A DNA stretch of 21,091 nucleotides, taken from assembly GCA_020442545.1 (NCBI GenBank), contig JAGRJX010000131.1, forward strand, positions 1 to 21,091. The letters run 5' to 3'. The stretch is from Lysobacterales bacterium. Its GTDB lineage: Bacteria; Pseudomonadota; Gammaproteobacteria; Xanthomonadales; Xanthomonadaceae. Below, piece after piece: positions 1-6,773 of the stretch. Each line of letters starts with the position of its first letter. Position 1 is the first letter of the stretch. The notes beneath the pieces are model-generated. The model worked only from the letters and a program-made list of their open reading frames with translations, ran no database searches and was not told where the DNA came from. Position numbers and translations under genes: made by a program.

Positions 1-707
1 AGATCCAGGCCAACATGGACCCGCAGCATCGTGACCGCGTGGCCTTCATGCGCGTCTGCTCGGGCACCTTCGACCCGGCTGGCAAGGCGTTTCACGTGCG
101 CAGCGGCAAGCCGGTGAAGCTGGCCAATGCGCTGAGCTTCATGGCCTCGGATCGCGAGCGCGCCGGCATCGCGTATCCCGGCGACGTGGTCGGCATCCAC
201 AACCACGGCACGGTATCGATTGGCGACACCTTCACCGAAGGCGAGTCGCTGGCCTTCACCGGCATTCCCAGTTTCGCGCCCGAGCTGTTCCGCCGCGCGC
301 AGCTGCGCGACCCGCTGAAAGCCAAGGCGCTTCAGAAGGGTCTGGCGCAGCTCTCCGAAGAAGGTGCGACGCAGTTCTTCCGCCCGCTGATGTCCAACGA
401 CCTGATCCTTGGTGCCATTGGCGTGCTGCAGTTCGACGTGGCTGCCTATCGGCTGAAGGACGAATACGGCGTCGACGCCAGCTTCCAGCAGGCCAGCGTG
501 GCGACGGCACGCTGGGTGCAGTGCGACAACGCCAGGAAGCTGGAGGAGTTCCGCGAGAAGAACGCGATGAACCTCGCGCTGGATGCCGCCGACCAATTGG
601 TCTACCTGGCACCGACGCGGGTCAACCTGCAGCTGGCCGAGGAGCGCTGGCCGGACGTTCGCTTCTCGGCCACGCGCGAGCACGCGCACGGCGTGCTGGC
701 GGACTGA
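1..707 (+). CDS. prfC: Peptide chain release factor 3 (RF3), C-terminal part, 5' truncated by window edge
   Basis: This is the C-terminal portion (about 234 residues of a family usually near 530) of RF3, the translational GTPase that removes RF1 and RF2 from the ribosome after termination. The frame is open from base 3, and an in-frame ATG at 15 is internal, because the residues before it (IQAN) continue the typical RF3 stretch IQANMDPQHRDRVAF. Other family stretches are FMRVCSG, MASDRERAG, the GDVVGIHNHG loop and GAIGVLQFDV. These belong to domain II and the C-terminal domain III; the GTPase domain lies off the left edge. The gene ends with TGA at 705-707, followed within 30 bases by a hairpin terminator. 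The neighbour to the right is convergent. The identification is very firm. Confidence 0.95.
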   Translation, partial: IQANMDPQHRDRVAFMRVCSGTFDPAGKAFHVRSGKPVKLANALSFMASDRERAGIAYPGDVVGIHNHGTVSIGDTFTEGESLAFTGIPSFAPELFRRAQLRDPLKAKALQKGLAQLSEEGATQFFRPLMSNDLILGAIGVLQFDVAAYRLKDEYGVDASFQQASVATARWVQCDNARKLEEFREKNAMNLALDAADQLVYLAPTRVNLQLAEERWPDVRFSATREHAHGVLAD

Positions 708-732
708 TCGACTGGCACAACGCCAAACAAGA

Positions 733-750
733 ACCCGGCATTTGCCGGGT
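733..750. terminator. Bidirectional intrinsic terminator between prfC and the sigma/anti-sigma operon
   Basis: ACCCGGCA (733-740) pairs perfectly with TGCCGGGT (743-750) around a two-base TT spacer. On the plus strand it is followed by CTTTC, a weak T tract that serves prfC. On the minus strand it is followed by TTCTTGTTT, which serves the gene ending at 780. The position between two convergent stop codons fits a shared terminator. Confidence 0.8.
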
Positions 751-779
751 CTTTCGTCACGGGGAGTCCCGGGGCGCGG

Positions 780-1256
780 TCAGCCGCTATCGAAGCTGCC
801 GCCAAAGATGACGCCGCTATTCGTTGGCTCCACAGCGGCAACACCGGGTTCGAAACTGCCGCTGAACAACGGTGCCGGCTCGGCCGCCGGCACGTTGGCG
901 ACATCGACATTGTCAACGGGCGCCGGCGCAAGTCCGATCCGGGCCGCGAACAGCACCGCAAAAAGTCCTGCCGAAGCTGCCAGGGCCAGCGGCCAGGCCG
1001 AACGGCGTGTGGTGGTCTGGCGCGGCGCGGTTGGACGCAAGGCGGCCGACAGGGCATGCGCATCGGCGCGCAGGTCGCGCGCAACGTGATAGGCAGTCGC
1101 CGCGGCGGCATCCCGCGACAGCAGCTCGACGTCCGCACCGCTGGGCTGCAGCTCGCCGGCCGCCAGTCGCGACAGTCGATCTGCGTCCAGGTGGAGGTCT
1201 CCGGCTTCCCCGGCGCGCAACGCTGCGTACAGTGATTTGAGGTTGTTGTCAGTCAT
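780..1256 (-). CDS. Probable anti-sigma factor, single-pass membrane protein (no zinc motif)
   Basis: This 158-residue protein has a cytosolic N-terminal region (about 1-85), one hydrophobic helix (about 87-107, SAWPLALAASAGLFAVLFAA) and a short Pro/Ala-rich periplasmic tail. The N-terminal segment RLSRLAAGEL resembles the start of anti-sigma domains, but the usual HxxxCxxC zinc ligands are absent. The tail ends with two related motifs, FSGSFEPG and FGGSFDSG. Its ATG overlaps the last 8 bases of the upstream sigma-factor gene, so translation is probably coupled, and this is the main reason for the anti-sigma call. I do not recognise a named family. The role is inferred from context and topology; an unrelated small membrane protein remains possible. 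Confidence 0.6.
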   Translation of the reverse strand: MTDNNLKSLYAALRAGEAGDLHLDADRLSRLAAGELQPSGADVELLSRDAAAATAYHVARDLRADAHALSAALRPTAPRQTTTRRSAWPLALAASAGLFAVLFAARIGLAPAPVDNVDVANVPAAEPAPLFSGSFEPGVAAVEPTNSGVIFGGSFDSG

Positions 1257-1899
1257 CGTTCAACTCCATCGCGAGCGCTTCCAGGCGTTCGCGCAGACAT
1301 TTCATACCGCGCTCCATCAACTTGCGAGCAGCGTCAGCACTCAAGCCGACCAGTTCGCCGGCCTCGCTGGGACCAAAGCCCTGCAGGTTCAGCTCCACCA
1401 GGCGGCGGCGGCGCTCGGGCAACTCTGCCAGCGCCTGCCGCAGGGCGGCCATTTGCTGCTGTCGGCTCGCCTGTCGTTGCGGCCCGGCTTCCTCGGGGAG
1501 ATCCCAGCTGGACTCGTCACCCGCATCTTCGATCGAGTCCATCGGCCGCGCCTGCGCGCGCCGCACGGCATCGATCACGGTGGAAACCACCACCCGCTGT
1601 ATGTAAGACGCAGGCAGTACCGCATTCCGGTCACGCTGCAGGCATTTCCACAGGCGGATGCGCACTTCCTGCTCGACATCATCGGCGTCAAGTCCTTGAT
1701 TTCCAGAGCAATGTTGCTGGACAAGGCTGCGCACGCGGGCGCCGAAGCGGGCTATCAGGGCATTGAACGGATCGTCGGCGCGCGGCGCGGCCAGGGAGAT
1801 CACTTCATCGTTCCCGGCTTGCGGTGCTTCGCCGGCCCTGTTTCCGCCGGATTCGACCTGCGGCGCGCGCGGGCGCTTCGGCATGCGGTGTACGCCCAC
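1249..1899 (-). CDS. RNA polymerase sigma factor, sigma-70 family (ECF-like)
   Basis: This 216-residue protein has the two conserved ECF regions. Region 2 (about 45-115) carries ARVRSLVQQHC, DADDVEQEVRIRLW and YIQRVVVSTVIDAVRRAQAR, which contact core polymerase and the -10 element. Region 4 (about 150-205) carries ALAELPERRRRLVELNLQGFGPSEA and a helix-turn-helix, GLSADAARKLMERGMKCLRERL, for -35 binding. The start used is a GTG with AGG six bases upstream; an ATG five codons further in (MPKRPRAP) is the alternative. The gene begins 10 bases after the CBS-domain gene stops and overlaps the next gene by 8 bases, so the three are probably cotranscribed. The N-terminal 40 residues are basic and low in complexity. 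Confidence 0.86.
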   Translation of the reverse strand: MGVHRMPKRPRAPQVESGGNRAGEAPQAGNDEVISLAAPRADDPFNALIARFGARVRSLVQQHCSGNQGLDADDVEQEVRIRLWKCLQRDRNAVLPASYIQRVVVSTVIDAVRRAQARPMDSIEDAGDESSWDLPEEAGPQRQASRQQQMAALRQALAELPERRRRLVELNLQGFGPSEAGELVGLSADAARKLMERGMKCLRERLEALAMELNDD

Positions 1900-1909
1900 G
1901 ACGGACCTA

Positions 1910-2338
1910 TCAGCCGGCGATGTACTGCTGCAGCTGCGAGATCTCCTCCTGCTGGTCGGCGATCACCGCCTTGACCAGGTCGCCGATTGAAAGCACGCCC
2001 GCAATCTGACCGCCGTCCAGCACCGGCAGGTGGCGGATCCGCCGCTGCGTCATCAGCAGCATGCAGGCATTGACCGTGTCGTCCGGCGTTACCGTGTGAA
2101 CCTCGCTGGACATGATTTCGCTGACCCGCGTGTCGGCGGACGACCGATCATGCAGGATGACCTTGCGCGCGTAGTCACGCTCGGACATGACCCCGGCGAT
2201 CTTCGTGCCGTCCAGCACCAGCAGCGCGCCGATACCACGTTCGGCCATCAGCCGCAGGGCGTCGATCACCGTCGCGTCCGGGGCAACCGACACCACGTCA
2301 TGTCCCTTTTCCTCGAGAAGCTGATTCACCGTGCGCAT
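1910..2338 (-). CDS. Small CBS-domain-pair protein
   Basis: This 142-residue protein consists almost entirely of two CBS domains (about 8-62 and 76-132), which pair to form a Bateman module that usually binds adenine nucleotides. Typical stretches are ATVIDALRLMAERGIGALLVLDG, GVMSERDYARKVI, VSEIMSSEVHTVTPDDTV and RRIRHLPVLDGGQIAGVLSIGDLVK. The start is the ATG at 2338, because an in-frame ATG six codons upstream would place the clear Shine-Dalgarno GGAGG inside the gene; GGAGG lies five bases before the chosen ATG. The protein has no fused enzyme or channel, so it may act as a free-standing energy or redox sensor. It sits 43 bases after the glycosyltransferase and 10 bases before the sigma factor. 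Its partner is unknown. Confidence 0.93.
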   Translation of the reverse strand: MRTVNQLLEEKGHDVVSVAPDATVIDALRLMAERGIGALLVLDGTKIAGVMSERDYARKVILHDRSSADTRVSEIMSSEVHTVTPDDTVNACMLLMTQRRIRHLPVLDGGQIAGVLSIGDLVKAVIADQQEEISQLQQYIAG

Positions 2339-2381
2339 GAAACCCTCCGTCCACATCAGGAAGACGGCGAAGCCGCGTCGC

Positions 2382-3389
2382 TCACCGGGAGGCGACGCGT
2401 CCGCCTGTGCCGGATGATACCGCTACCGGCGCGCTGCCGCCGGAAGAACCGGCGCCGAGCAGGGTGTCGACCAGATACAGCGGCCTGCGCTTGCTCTCTC
2501 CGTAGAGCCGGCCGAGGTATTCACCGATCACGCCCAGGGCCATCAACTGCATGCCGCCGAGGAACAGCATCACGCTCATCAGCGACGGATAGCCGGCCAC
2601 CGGATCGCCCCAGAGCAGCGTCTTGGTGATGATCCAGCCACCGAATCCGAAGGCGATGATGGCGGTGATCAGGCCCACATAGGTCGCTGCGCGCAGCGGC
2701 ACCGTGCTGAAGCTGGTGATCCCTTCCAGCGCGAAGTTCCACAGCTTCCAGTAGTTGAAGCTGCTGGTTCCCGCGTGGCGTGGATCGCGGCGGTAGTCCA
2801 CGGCGCACTGGCGATAGCCGACCCAGGTGAACAGGCCCTTCATGAAACGATGCCGCTCACGCAGCTGGCGCAGCGCGTCCAGCGCGCGGCGCGACAGCAG
2901 CCGGAAATCGCCGGTGTCGCGCGGAATCGGCGTTGGCGACAGCCGCGACATCACCCGATAGAAGCCGGCGGCGGTCACCCGCTTCAGCCAGCTCTCGCCG
3001 TCGCGCTCCAGCCGTCGTCCGTAGACCACGTCGAAGCCATCGCGCCAGCGCGCGACGAAGTCGGCGATCAGCTCCGGCGGATCCTGCAGGTCAGCGTCGA
3101 TCACCACGACGGCATCGGTATCGCAATGGTCGAGACCAGCGGTCATCGCGATTTCCTTGCCGAAATTGCGCGACAGCTTCAGACCGCTGACTCGCGCATC
3201 GGCCGCCACCAGCGACGCGATCACCGCCCAGCTGTCGTCGCGACTGCCGTCATCGACATAGAGGATCGCGGTTTCCAGGCCTTCCAGCGCATCCAGCACG
3301 GGCAGCAGGCGGGCCTGCAGCTGATGCAGTCCTTCACCTTCGTTGAACACGGGCACCAGGACGGTGAGGCGGGCTTTCGATGCGGACAT
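2382..3389 (-). CDS. Family 2 glycosyltransferase with two C-terminal membrane helices (GtrB/ArnC/DPM1-like)
   Basis: This 335-residue protein has a cytosolic GT-A domain (about 1-225) followed by two transmembrane helices (about 235-260 and 268-292). Such enzymes move a sugar from a nucleotide donor onto undecaprenyl phosphate at the inner membrane. Visible motifs are LTVLVPVFNEGEG at the N-terminus, YVDDGSRDDSW, LSRNFGKEIAMTAG, the metal-binding IDADLQDPPE (near 95) and DTGDFRLLSRRALDAL. The chosen start is MSASKARLTVLVP. A longer frame to 3455 exists, but its extra 22 residues look non-coding and would enter the arsR promoter. No strong ribosome site precedes either start. It leads a tight minus-strand set with the CBS and sigma genes. 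The sugar and acceptor cannot be read from the sequence. Confidence 0.9.
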   Translation of the reverse strand: MSASKARLTVLVPVFNEGEGLHQLQARLLPVLDALEGLETAILYVDDGSRDDSWAVIASLVAADARVSGLKLSRNFGKEIAMTAGLDHCDTDAVVVIDADLQDPPELIADFVARWRDGFDVVYGRRLERDGESWLKRVTAAGFYRVMSRLSPTPIPRDTGDFRLLSRRALDALRQLRERHRFMKGLFTWVGYRQCAVDYRRDPRHAGTSSFNYWKLWNFALEGITSFSTVPLRAATYVGLITAIIAFGFGGWIITKTLLWGDPVAGYPSLMSVMLFLGGMQLMALGVIGEYLGRLYGESKRRPLYLVDTLLGAGSSGGSAPVAVSSGTGGRVASR

Positions 3390-3448
3390 GTCGGGTCGAA
3401 TGGGGGGCAGGACGTGATCGTAACAAGTGCAGGCACCGGAACCGGGCA

Positions 3449-3476
3449 TTGACATTTTCTTTTATTTCGATAATTC
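3449..3476 (+). promoter_or_regulatory. Candidate promoter of the arsenic operon
   Basis: A perfect TTGACA -35 box lies at 3449-3454 in an AT-rich island within otherwise GC-rich DNA. The best -10-like hexamer is GATAAT at 3469-3474, only 14 bases downstream, shorter than the usual 16-18; no good hexamer sits at the standard distance. Transcription would start at about 3481-3484, so the arsR message would have almost no leader. Confidence 0.55.
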
Positions 3477-3485
3477 TGGAATTAT
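3470..3485. promoter_or_regulatory. Probable ArsR operator: perfect 7-bp inverted repeat overlapping -10 region and start codon
   Basis: ATAATTC (3470-3476) and GAATTAT (3479-3485) are exact inverted repeats around TG. The site covers the likely -10 element and the first two bases of the arsR ATG at 3484. A dimeric winged-helix repressor bound here would block polymerase, as expected for an autoregulated arsR operon. Binding is inferred from symmetry and position. Confidence 0.7.
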
Positions 3486-3816
3486 GGAAACCAACGATGC
3501 TCTCGACACCCTGGCCGCGCTTGCACAGCCCAGCCGCCTCGCCATCTTCAGACTGCTGGTGCAGGCCGGACCGGACGGCCTGGGCGTCGGCGACATCCGC
3601 GACCACCTCGAACTGCCCGGCGCCACGCTCAGCGCGCACCTCAACGTGCTGCGCCGCGCCGGGCTGGTCCAGGACCGTCGCGACGGTCGCAACATCTGCT
3701 GCTTTGCCGACTTCGCGCACATGAACGCGCTGCTCGGCTATCTCACCGAGAACTGCTGTACCGGCGCCGGCTGCACTCTCGACACCTTCCGTGGCGCCTG
3801 TGGAGATCCCGCATGA
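3484..3816 (+). CDS. arsR: Arsenic-responsive transcriptional repressor, ArsR/SmtB family
   Basis: This 110-residue winged-helix protein should repress its own operon and release DNA when it binds As(III). The recognition-helix region is DIRDHLELPGATLSAHLNVLRRAGLV (about 37-62), followed by the wing VQDRRDGRNICCF. Cysteines at 91, 92 and 97 (ENCC and GAGC) match the C-terminal As(III) site arrangement of Acidithiobacillus-type ArsR; C72, C73 and C106 are also present. The E. coli-type site in the DNA-binding helix is not seen. The ATG at 3484 is preferred because the frame upstream overlaps the promoter and does not look like protein. The stop codon overlaps the arsI start (ATGA), which indicates translational coupling. 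The palindrome 3470-3485 is its likely operator. Confidence 0.95.
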   Translation: METNDALDTLAALAQPSRLAIFRLLVQAGPDGLGVGDIRDHLELPGATLSAHLNVLRRAGLVQDRRDGRNICCFADFAHMNALLGYLTENCCTGAGCTLDTFRGACGDPA

Positions 3817-4349
3817 ACAGGGCCGTCATCAACCCCACTGCCATCAACCGCTTTCACGTGCATGTCCACGTGACCGACCTCGACCGCAACATCGACTTCT
3901 ACACCCATCTGTTCGGTACACCGCCCAGCGTGATCAGGCCGGACTATGCCAAGTGGCTGCTCGATGATCCGCAGCTGAACTTCGCCATCTCGACCGGCCA
4001 ATCCAACGAGAACGGCATTGCCCACCTTGGGCTGCAGGCCGCGCACGCCGAGGATCTGGACGCCATTTGCAAGCGCCTGCAGACTGCGGACGCCGTGGCG
4101 CTCGCCGAAGCCGGCACCACCTGCTGCTATGCGCGCTCGGACAAGTACTGGGCGGTCGATCCGCAGGGCGTGCGCTGGGAGACCTTCCACACCTTTGGTG
4201 ACGCCACCACCTATCACGGCGAACCCGACGCCGAGGCGCCGCGCGAAAGCTGCTGCGGCCCCCGCCTGGACGCGTCGAACGGCAAGGCCTGCAGCGACAC
4301 CGGCGAGTCGGCGACCAAGGCGTCCGACGGCAGCGCCTGCTGCGGCTGA
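3813..4349 (+). CDS. arsI: ArsI/CadI family dioxygenase (C-As lyase) with Cys-rich tail
   Basis: This 178-residue vicinal-oxygen-chelate protein belongs to the ArsI/CadI family; ArsI is a non-heme Fe(II) dioxygenase that cleaves the C-As bond of trivalent organoarsenicals. Family stretches are FHVHVHVTDLDRNIDFYTHLFG, PDYAKWLLDDPQLNFAIS, IAHLGLQ, TTCCYARSDKYW and DPQGVRWETFHTF. Likely metal ligands are a His in the first strand (H15 or H17), H71 and E123, and C104-C105 is the vicinal pair that binds the arsenical. Beyond about residue 140 the protein has a low-complexity tail with two more CC pairs (CCGP at 147-148 and ACCG at the end) and C160. It overlaps arsR by 4 bases and sits 8 bases before arsC. 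CadI-type proteins linked to cadmium look similar, so the exact substrate is less certain than the family. Confidence 0.9.
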   Translation: MNRAVINPTAINRFHVHVHVTDLDRNIDFYTHLFGTPPSVIRPDYAKWLLDDPQLNFAISTGQSNENGIAHLGLQAAHAEDLDAICKRLQTADAVALAEAGTTCCYARSDKYWAVDPQGVRWETFHTFGDATTYHGEPDAEAPRESCCGPRLDASNGKACSDTGESATKASDGSACCG

Positions 4350-4357
4350 TCCCGGGC

Positions 4358-4750
4358 ATGATTCGCAAGCTCCTGTTCGTCTGCGTCGAAAACAGCAACC
4401 GCAGTCAGATGGCCGAAGCCTTTGCGCGGCATCACGGCGGCACGGCGGTCGAGGCCTTCAGCGCCGGCTCGAAACCGTCGGGGAACATCAACCAGAAGGC
4501 GATCCGCTTCATGGGCGAGCTCGGAATCGACCTCGCCGGACATCGTTCGAAGTCGCTTTCCGACATGGACGGCATCGACTTCGATGCCGTCGTCACCATG
4601 GGCTGCGGCGACAGCTGTCCGTGGCTGCCGGCGCGGCTGCGCGAGGACTGGGCGCTGGCCGATCCACGCGATCTCGACGATGACAGCTACCGCAGCGTGC
4701 GCGACGACATCTCGCGGCGCATCGTGGATCTGTTGCAGCGACTCGGCTGA
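4358..4750 (+). CDS. arsC: Arsenate reductase, low-molecular-weight tyrosine phosphatase type
   Basis: This 130-residue protein reduces As(V) to As(III) so that the permease can export it. The phosphatase P-loop is CVENSNRS (C9 to R15, the CX5R form) close to the N-terminus. A second region, MGCGDSCPWLP, supplies the redox cysteines C83 and C87, as in the thioredoxin-coupled class, and ADPRD near 101-105 carries the general-acid Asp. The length is normal for the family. It is not the glutaredoxin-type ArsC of E. coli plasmids. It lies between arsI and acr3 in one operon, with an 8-base gap before it and 39 bases after it. No strong ribosome site is visible, so coupling to arsI is likely. Confidence 0.93.
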   Translation: MIRKLLFVCVENSNRSQMAEAFARHHGGTAVEAFSAGSKPSGNINQKAIRFMGELGIDLAGHRSKSLSDMDGIDFDAVVTMGCGDSCPWLPARLREDWALADPRDLDDDSYRSVRDDISRRIVDLLQRLG

Positions 4751-4789
4751 GCCGGGTCATCACCTTCCTTCCCGACGATTCCGATATCC

Positions 4790-5839
4790 ATGACGTCACC
4801 CTCACGCCTGTCCTTCCTCGACCGCTGGCTCACCCTGTGGATCTTCGCCGCAATGGCGGCCGGCGCGGTCGTCGGCAGCATCATGCCCGGTGCTTCTTCT
4901 GCGCTGGACGCCTTCAGCATCGACGGCATCAGCCTGCCCATCGCGCTGGGCCTGATGCTGATGATGTACCCGCCGCTGGCGCGGGTGCGCTACGAAAAAC
5001 TGCCAAAGGTGTTCGCCGATCGCCGCGTGCTGCTGCTGTCGCTGCTGCAGAACTGGGTGATCGGTCCGCTGCTGATGTTTGCGCTGGCGTGGCTGTTCCT
5101 GCGCGACACGCCGGAATACATGGCCGGACTGATCCTGATCGGCCTGGCCCGCTGCATCGCCATGGTGATCGTCTGGAACCAGCTGGCCTGCGGCGACAAC
5201 GACTACGTCGCCGGCCTGGTGGCCTTCAACAGCGTATTCCAGCTGCTGTTCTTCCCGGTCTACGCCTGGCTGCTGATGGACGTGCTGCCGACGGCACTCG
5301 GGATTCGCGGCTTCGAGGTCGACGTGTCGTTCCTGACCATCGCCAGGGCGGTGCTGGTCTATCTCGGCATTCCGTTCGCGGCCGGCTATGTCAGCCGGCG
5401 CTGGCTGCGCGCACGCCGGGGTGACGACTGGTACGACAATGTGTTCGTCGCTCGTACCGCGCCGATCACGCTGGTCGCCCTGTTGTTCACCATCTTCACG
5501 ATGTTCGCGCTGAAGGGCGCCAGCGTGCTCGAACTGCCGCTGGATGCGCTGCGCATCGCCGTGCCGCTTGCGCTGTACTTCGTGCTGATGTTCCTGGTCA
5601 GCCTGCGCCTGTCGCGCGACCTCGGCGCCGACTACCCGCGCGGTGTGGCGCTGTCATTCACCGCGGCCAGCAACAACTTCGAACTGGCCATCGCGGTCGC
5701 CATCGCCGCCTTCGGTCTGGCCTCGCCGATTGCCTTCACCACGGTGATCGGGCCACTGGTGGAAGTGCCGGTGCTGATCGCCCTGGTCAGCGTGGCACTG
5801 GCATTGCGTCGACGCTGGTGGCCGACGGCACTTCAGTAG
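4790..5839 (+). CDS. acr3: Arsenite efflux permease, ACR3 family
   Basis: This 349-residue inner-membrane transporter has about ten hydrophobic helices and expels As(III) using the proton gradient. The N-terminus, SFLDRWLTLWIF, is typical of ACR3. The key residues are present: C122 in GLARCIAMVIVWNQLACGD and E298 in AASNNFELAIAVA. These correspond to the Cys and Glu shown to be essential in characterised ACR3 proteins. The GPLVEVPVLI helix near the end is also conserved. It is not the unrelated ArsB family. It is the last gene of the arsenic operon. Its stop codon lies inside the 3' end of the convergent mtgA gene (7-base overlap), and I see no hairpin terminator between them. Confidence 0.96.
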   Translation: MTSPSRLSFLDRWLTLWIFAAMAAGAVVGSIMPGASSALDAFSIDGISLPIALGLMLMMYPPLARVRYEKLPKVFADRRVLLLSLLQNWVIGPLLMFALAWLFLRDTPEYMAGLILIGLARCIAMVIVWNQLACGDNDYVAGLVAFNSVFQLLFFPVYAWLLMDVLPTALGIRGFEVDVSFLTIARAVLVYLGIPFAAGYVSRRWLRARRGDDWYDNVFVARTAPITLVALLFTIFTMFALKGASVLELPLDALRIAVPLALYFVLMFLVSLRLSRDLGADYPRGVALSFTAASNNFELAIAVAIAAFGLASPIAFTTVIGPLVEVPVLIALVSVALALRRRWWPTALQ

Positions 5840-6576
5840 GCCAGGTAGGCGGGACCGCCCAGCTGGCGCATCTGCCGAAGAATCCAGGCCTGGCGTTCAC
5901 GCAGGTATGGTCCGGGCCTGTCGGCCCGATACGCGCGCGGATTCGGCAGCGTCGCCGCCAGCAGCGCCGACTCCTCGGCAGTCAATGCCGAGGCCGGCTT
6001 GGCGAAAAAGTGCTGTGCCGCCGCCTCGGCGCCATACACGCCATCACCGAACTCGACCACGTTGAGATAGACCTCGAGGATGCGGCGCTTGGGCCAGGCC
6101 GTCTCGATCAGCAGCGTGAACCAGGCTTCCAGACCCTTGCGCACGAAACTGCGACCGGACCACAGGAACAGGTTCTTGGCCAGCTGCTGGCTGATGGTGC
6201 TGGCGCCGCGCAGGCGACCACCTTGCTGGCGCGCGGCAATGGCCGCCTCGATGGCATCGACATCGAAACCGTGGTGATCGGGAAACTTCTGGTCCTCGGA
6301 AGCCACCACCGCGAGACCCAGCTGCGGCGAAATGCGCGACAGCGGCTGCCAGTCGTGCCGAAGCCGGAAGTCCGCATCGCCAGCCGAACGCGCCTCCCAC
6401 TGCCGCGCAAGCATGAAGGCCGTGGTCGGCGGATCGACGAAGCGCCAGAGCAGCACCGGCAGCACCGTGCCCAGCAATCCCGGCAGCAGCAACGCCAGCA
6501 GCCAGCGACGCCAGCGGAAACCGCGGCGCGACTTCGCCCTCGTTCGTGATCTGGCGCGTGGATTCCGTCGGCTCAT
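5833..6576 (-). CDS. mtgA: Monofunctional peptidoglycan glycosyltransferase (GT51)
   Basis: This 247-residue enzyme polymerises lipid II into glycan strands in the periplasm without a transpeptidase domain. It has a short Arg-rich cytosolic start (1-24), one membrane helix (about 25-45) and a GT51 domain (about 70-235). The catalytic Glu lies in ASEDQKFPDHHGFD (E94). Further signatures are RGASTISQQLAKNLFLW, RKGLEAWFTLLIE and KRRILEVYLNVVEFGDGVYG. The length matches MtgA proteins. The ATG at 6576 is the only reasonable start, although the ribosome site before it is weak. The gene converges on acr3 and overlaps it by 7 bases. On the other side hslO is divergent. The identification is firm. Confidence 0.95.
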   Translation of the reverse strand: MSRRNPRARSRTRAKSRRGFRWRRWLLALLLPGLLGTVLPVLLWRFVDPPTTAFMLARQWEARSAGDADFRLRHDWQPLSRISPQLGLAVVASEDQKFPDHHGFDVDAIEAAIAARQQGGRLRGASTISQQLAKNLFLWSGRSFVRKGLEAWFTLLIETAWPKRRILEVYLNVVEFGDGVYGAEAAAQHFFAKPASALTAEESALLAATLPNPRAYRADRPGPYLRERQAWILRQMRQLGGPAYLAY

Positions 6577-6675
6577 GGCAAGCCCACGTTCGGCAACGGT
6601 AGATCCTGCTGTTTCATTGTCTGCATGCTCAAGGCAACGCTTCGCCTGATATGGCCATCGTTGGCATCACGGCGG

Positions 6676-6704
6676 CTTGCGTGATCCGGGACAGCGCCCG
6701 ATAG
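6676..6704 (+). promoter_or_regulatory. Candidate sigma-32 (heat-shock) promoter for hslO
   Basis: CTTGCG at 6676-6681 and CCCGATAG at 6697-6704 are 15 bases apart, close to the sigma-32 pattern CTTGAA and CCCCATNT. The start point would fall near 6711, about 60 bases before hslO. Heat-shock control is known for hslO in E. coli. The match is imperfect. Confidence 0.35.
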
Positions 6705-6773
6705 TGTCCGCACGATCGCGCGCGGGCAAGCGCCAGCATGAAGCGCGGTGAAAAAGGGCAACGCGCAGAGACC

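Noticed and set aside
2775..3452. 225-codon plus-strand frame opposite the glycosyltransferase
   Set aside because: Antisense to conserved GT2 motifs.
3390..3455. Longer start for the glycosyltransferase
   Set aside because: The added residues (MSMPGSGACTCYDH...) are unlike the family and would overlap the arsR -35 box.
5818..6549. 243-codon plus-strand frame opposite mtgA
   Set aside because: Antisense to all GT51 motifs.
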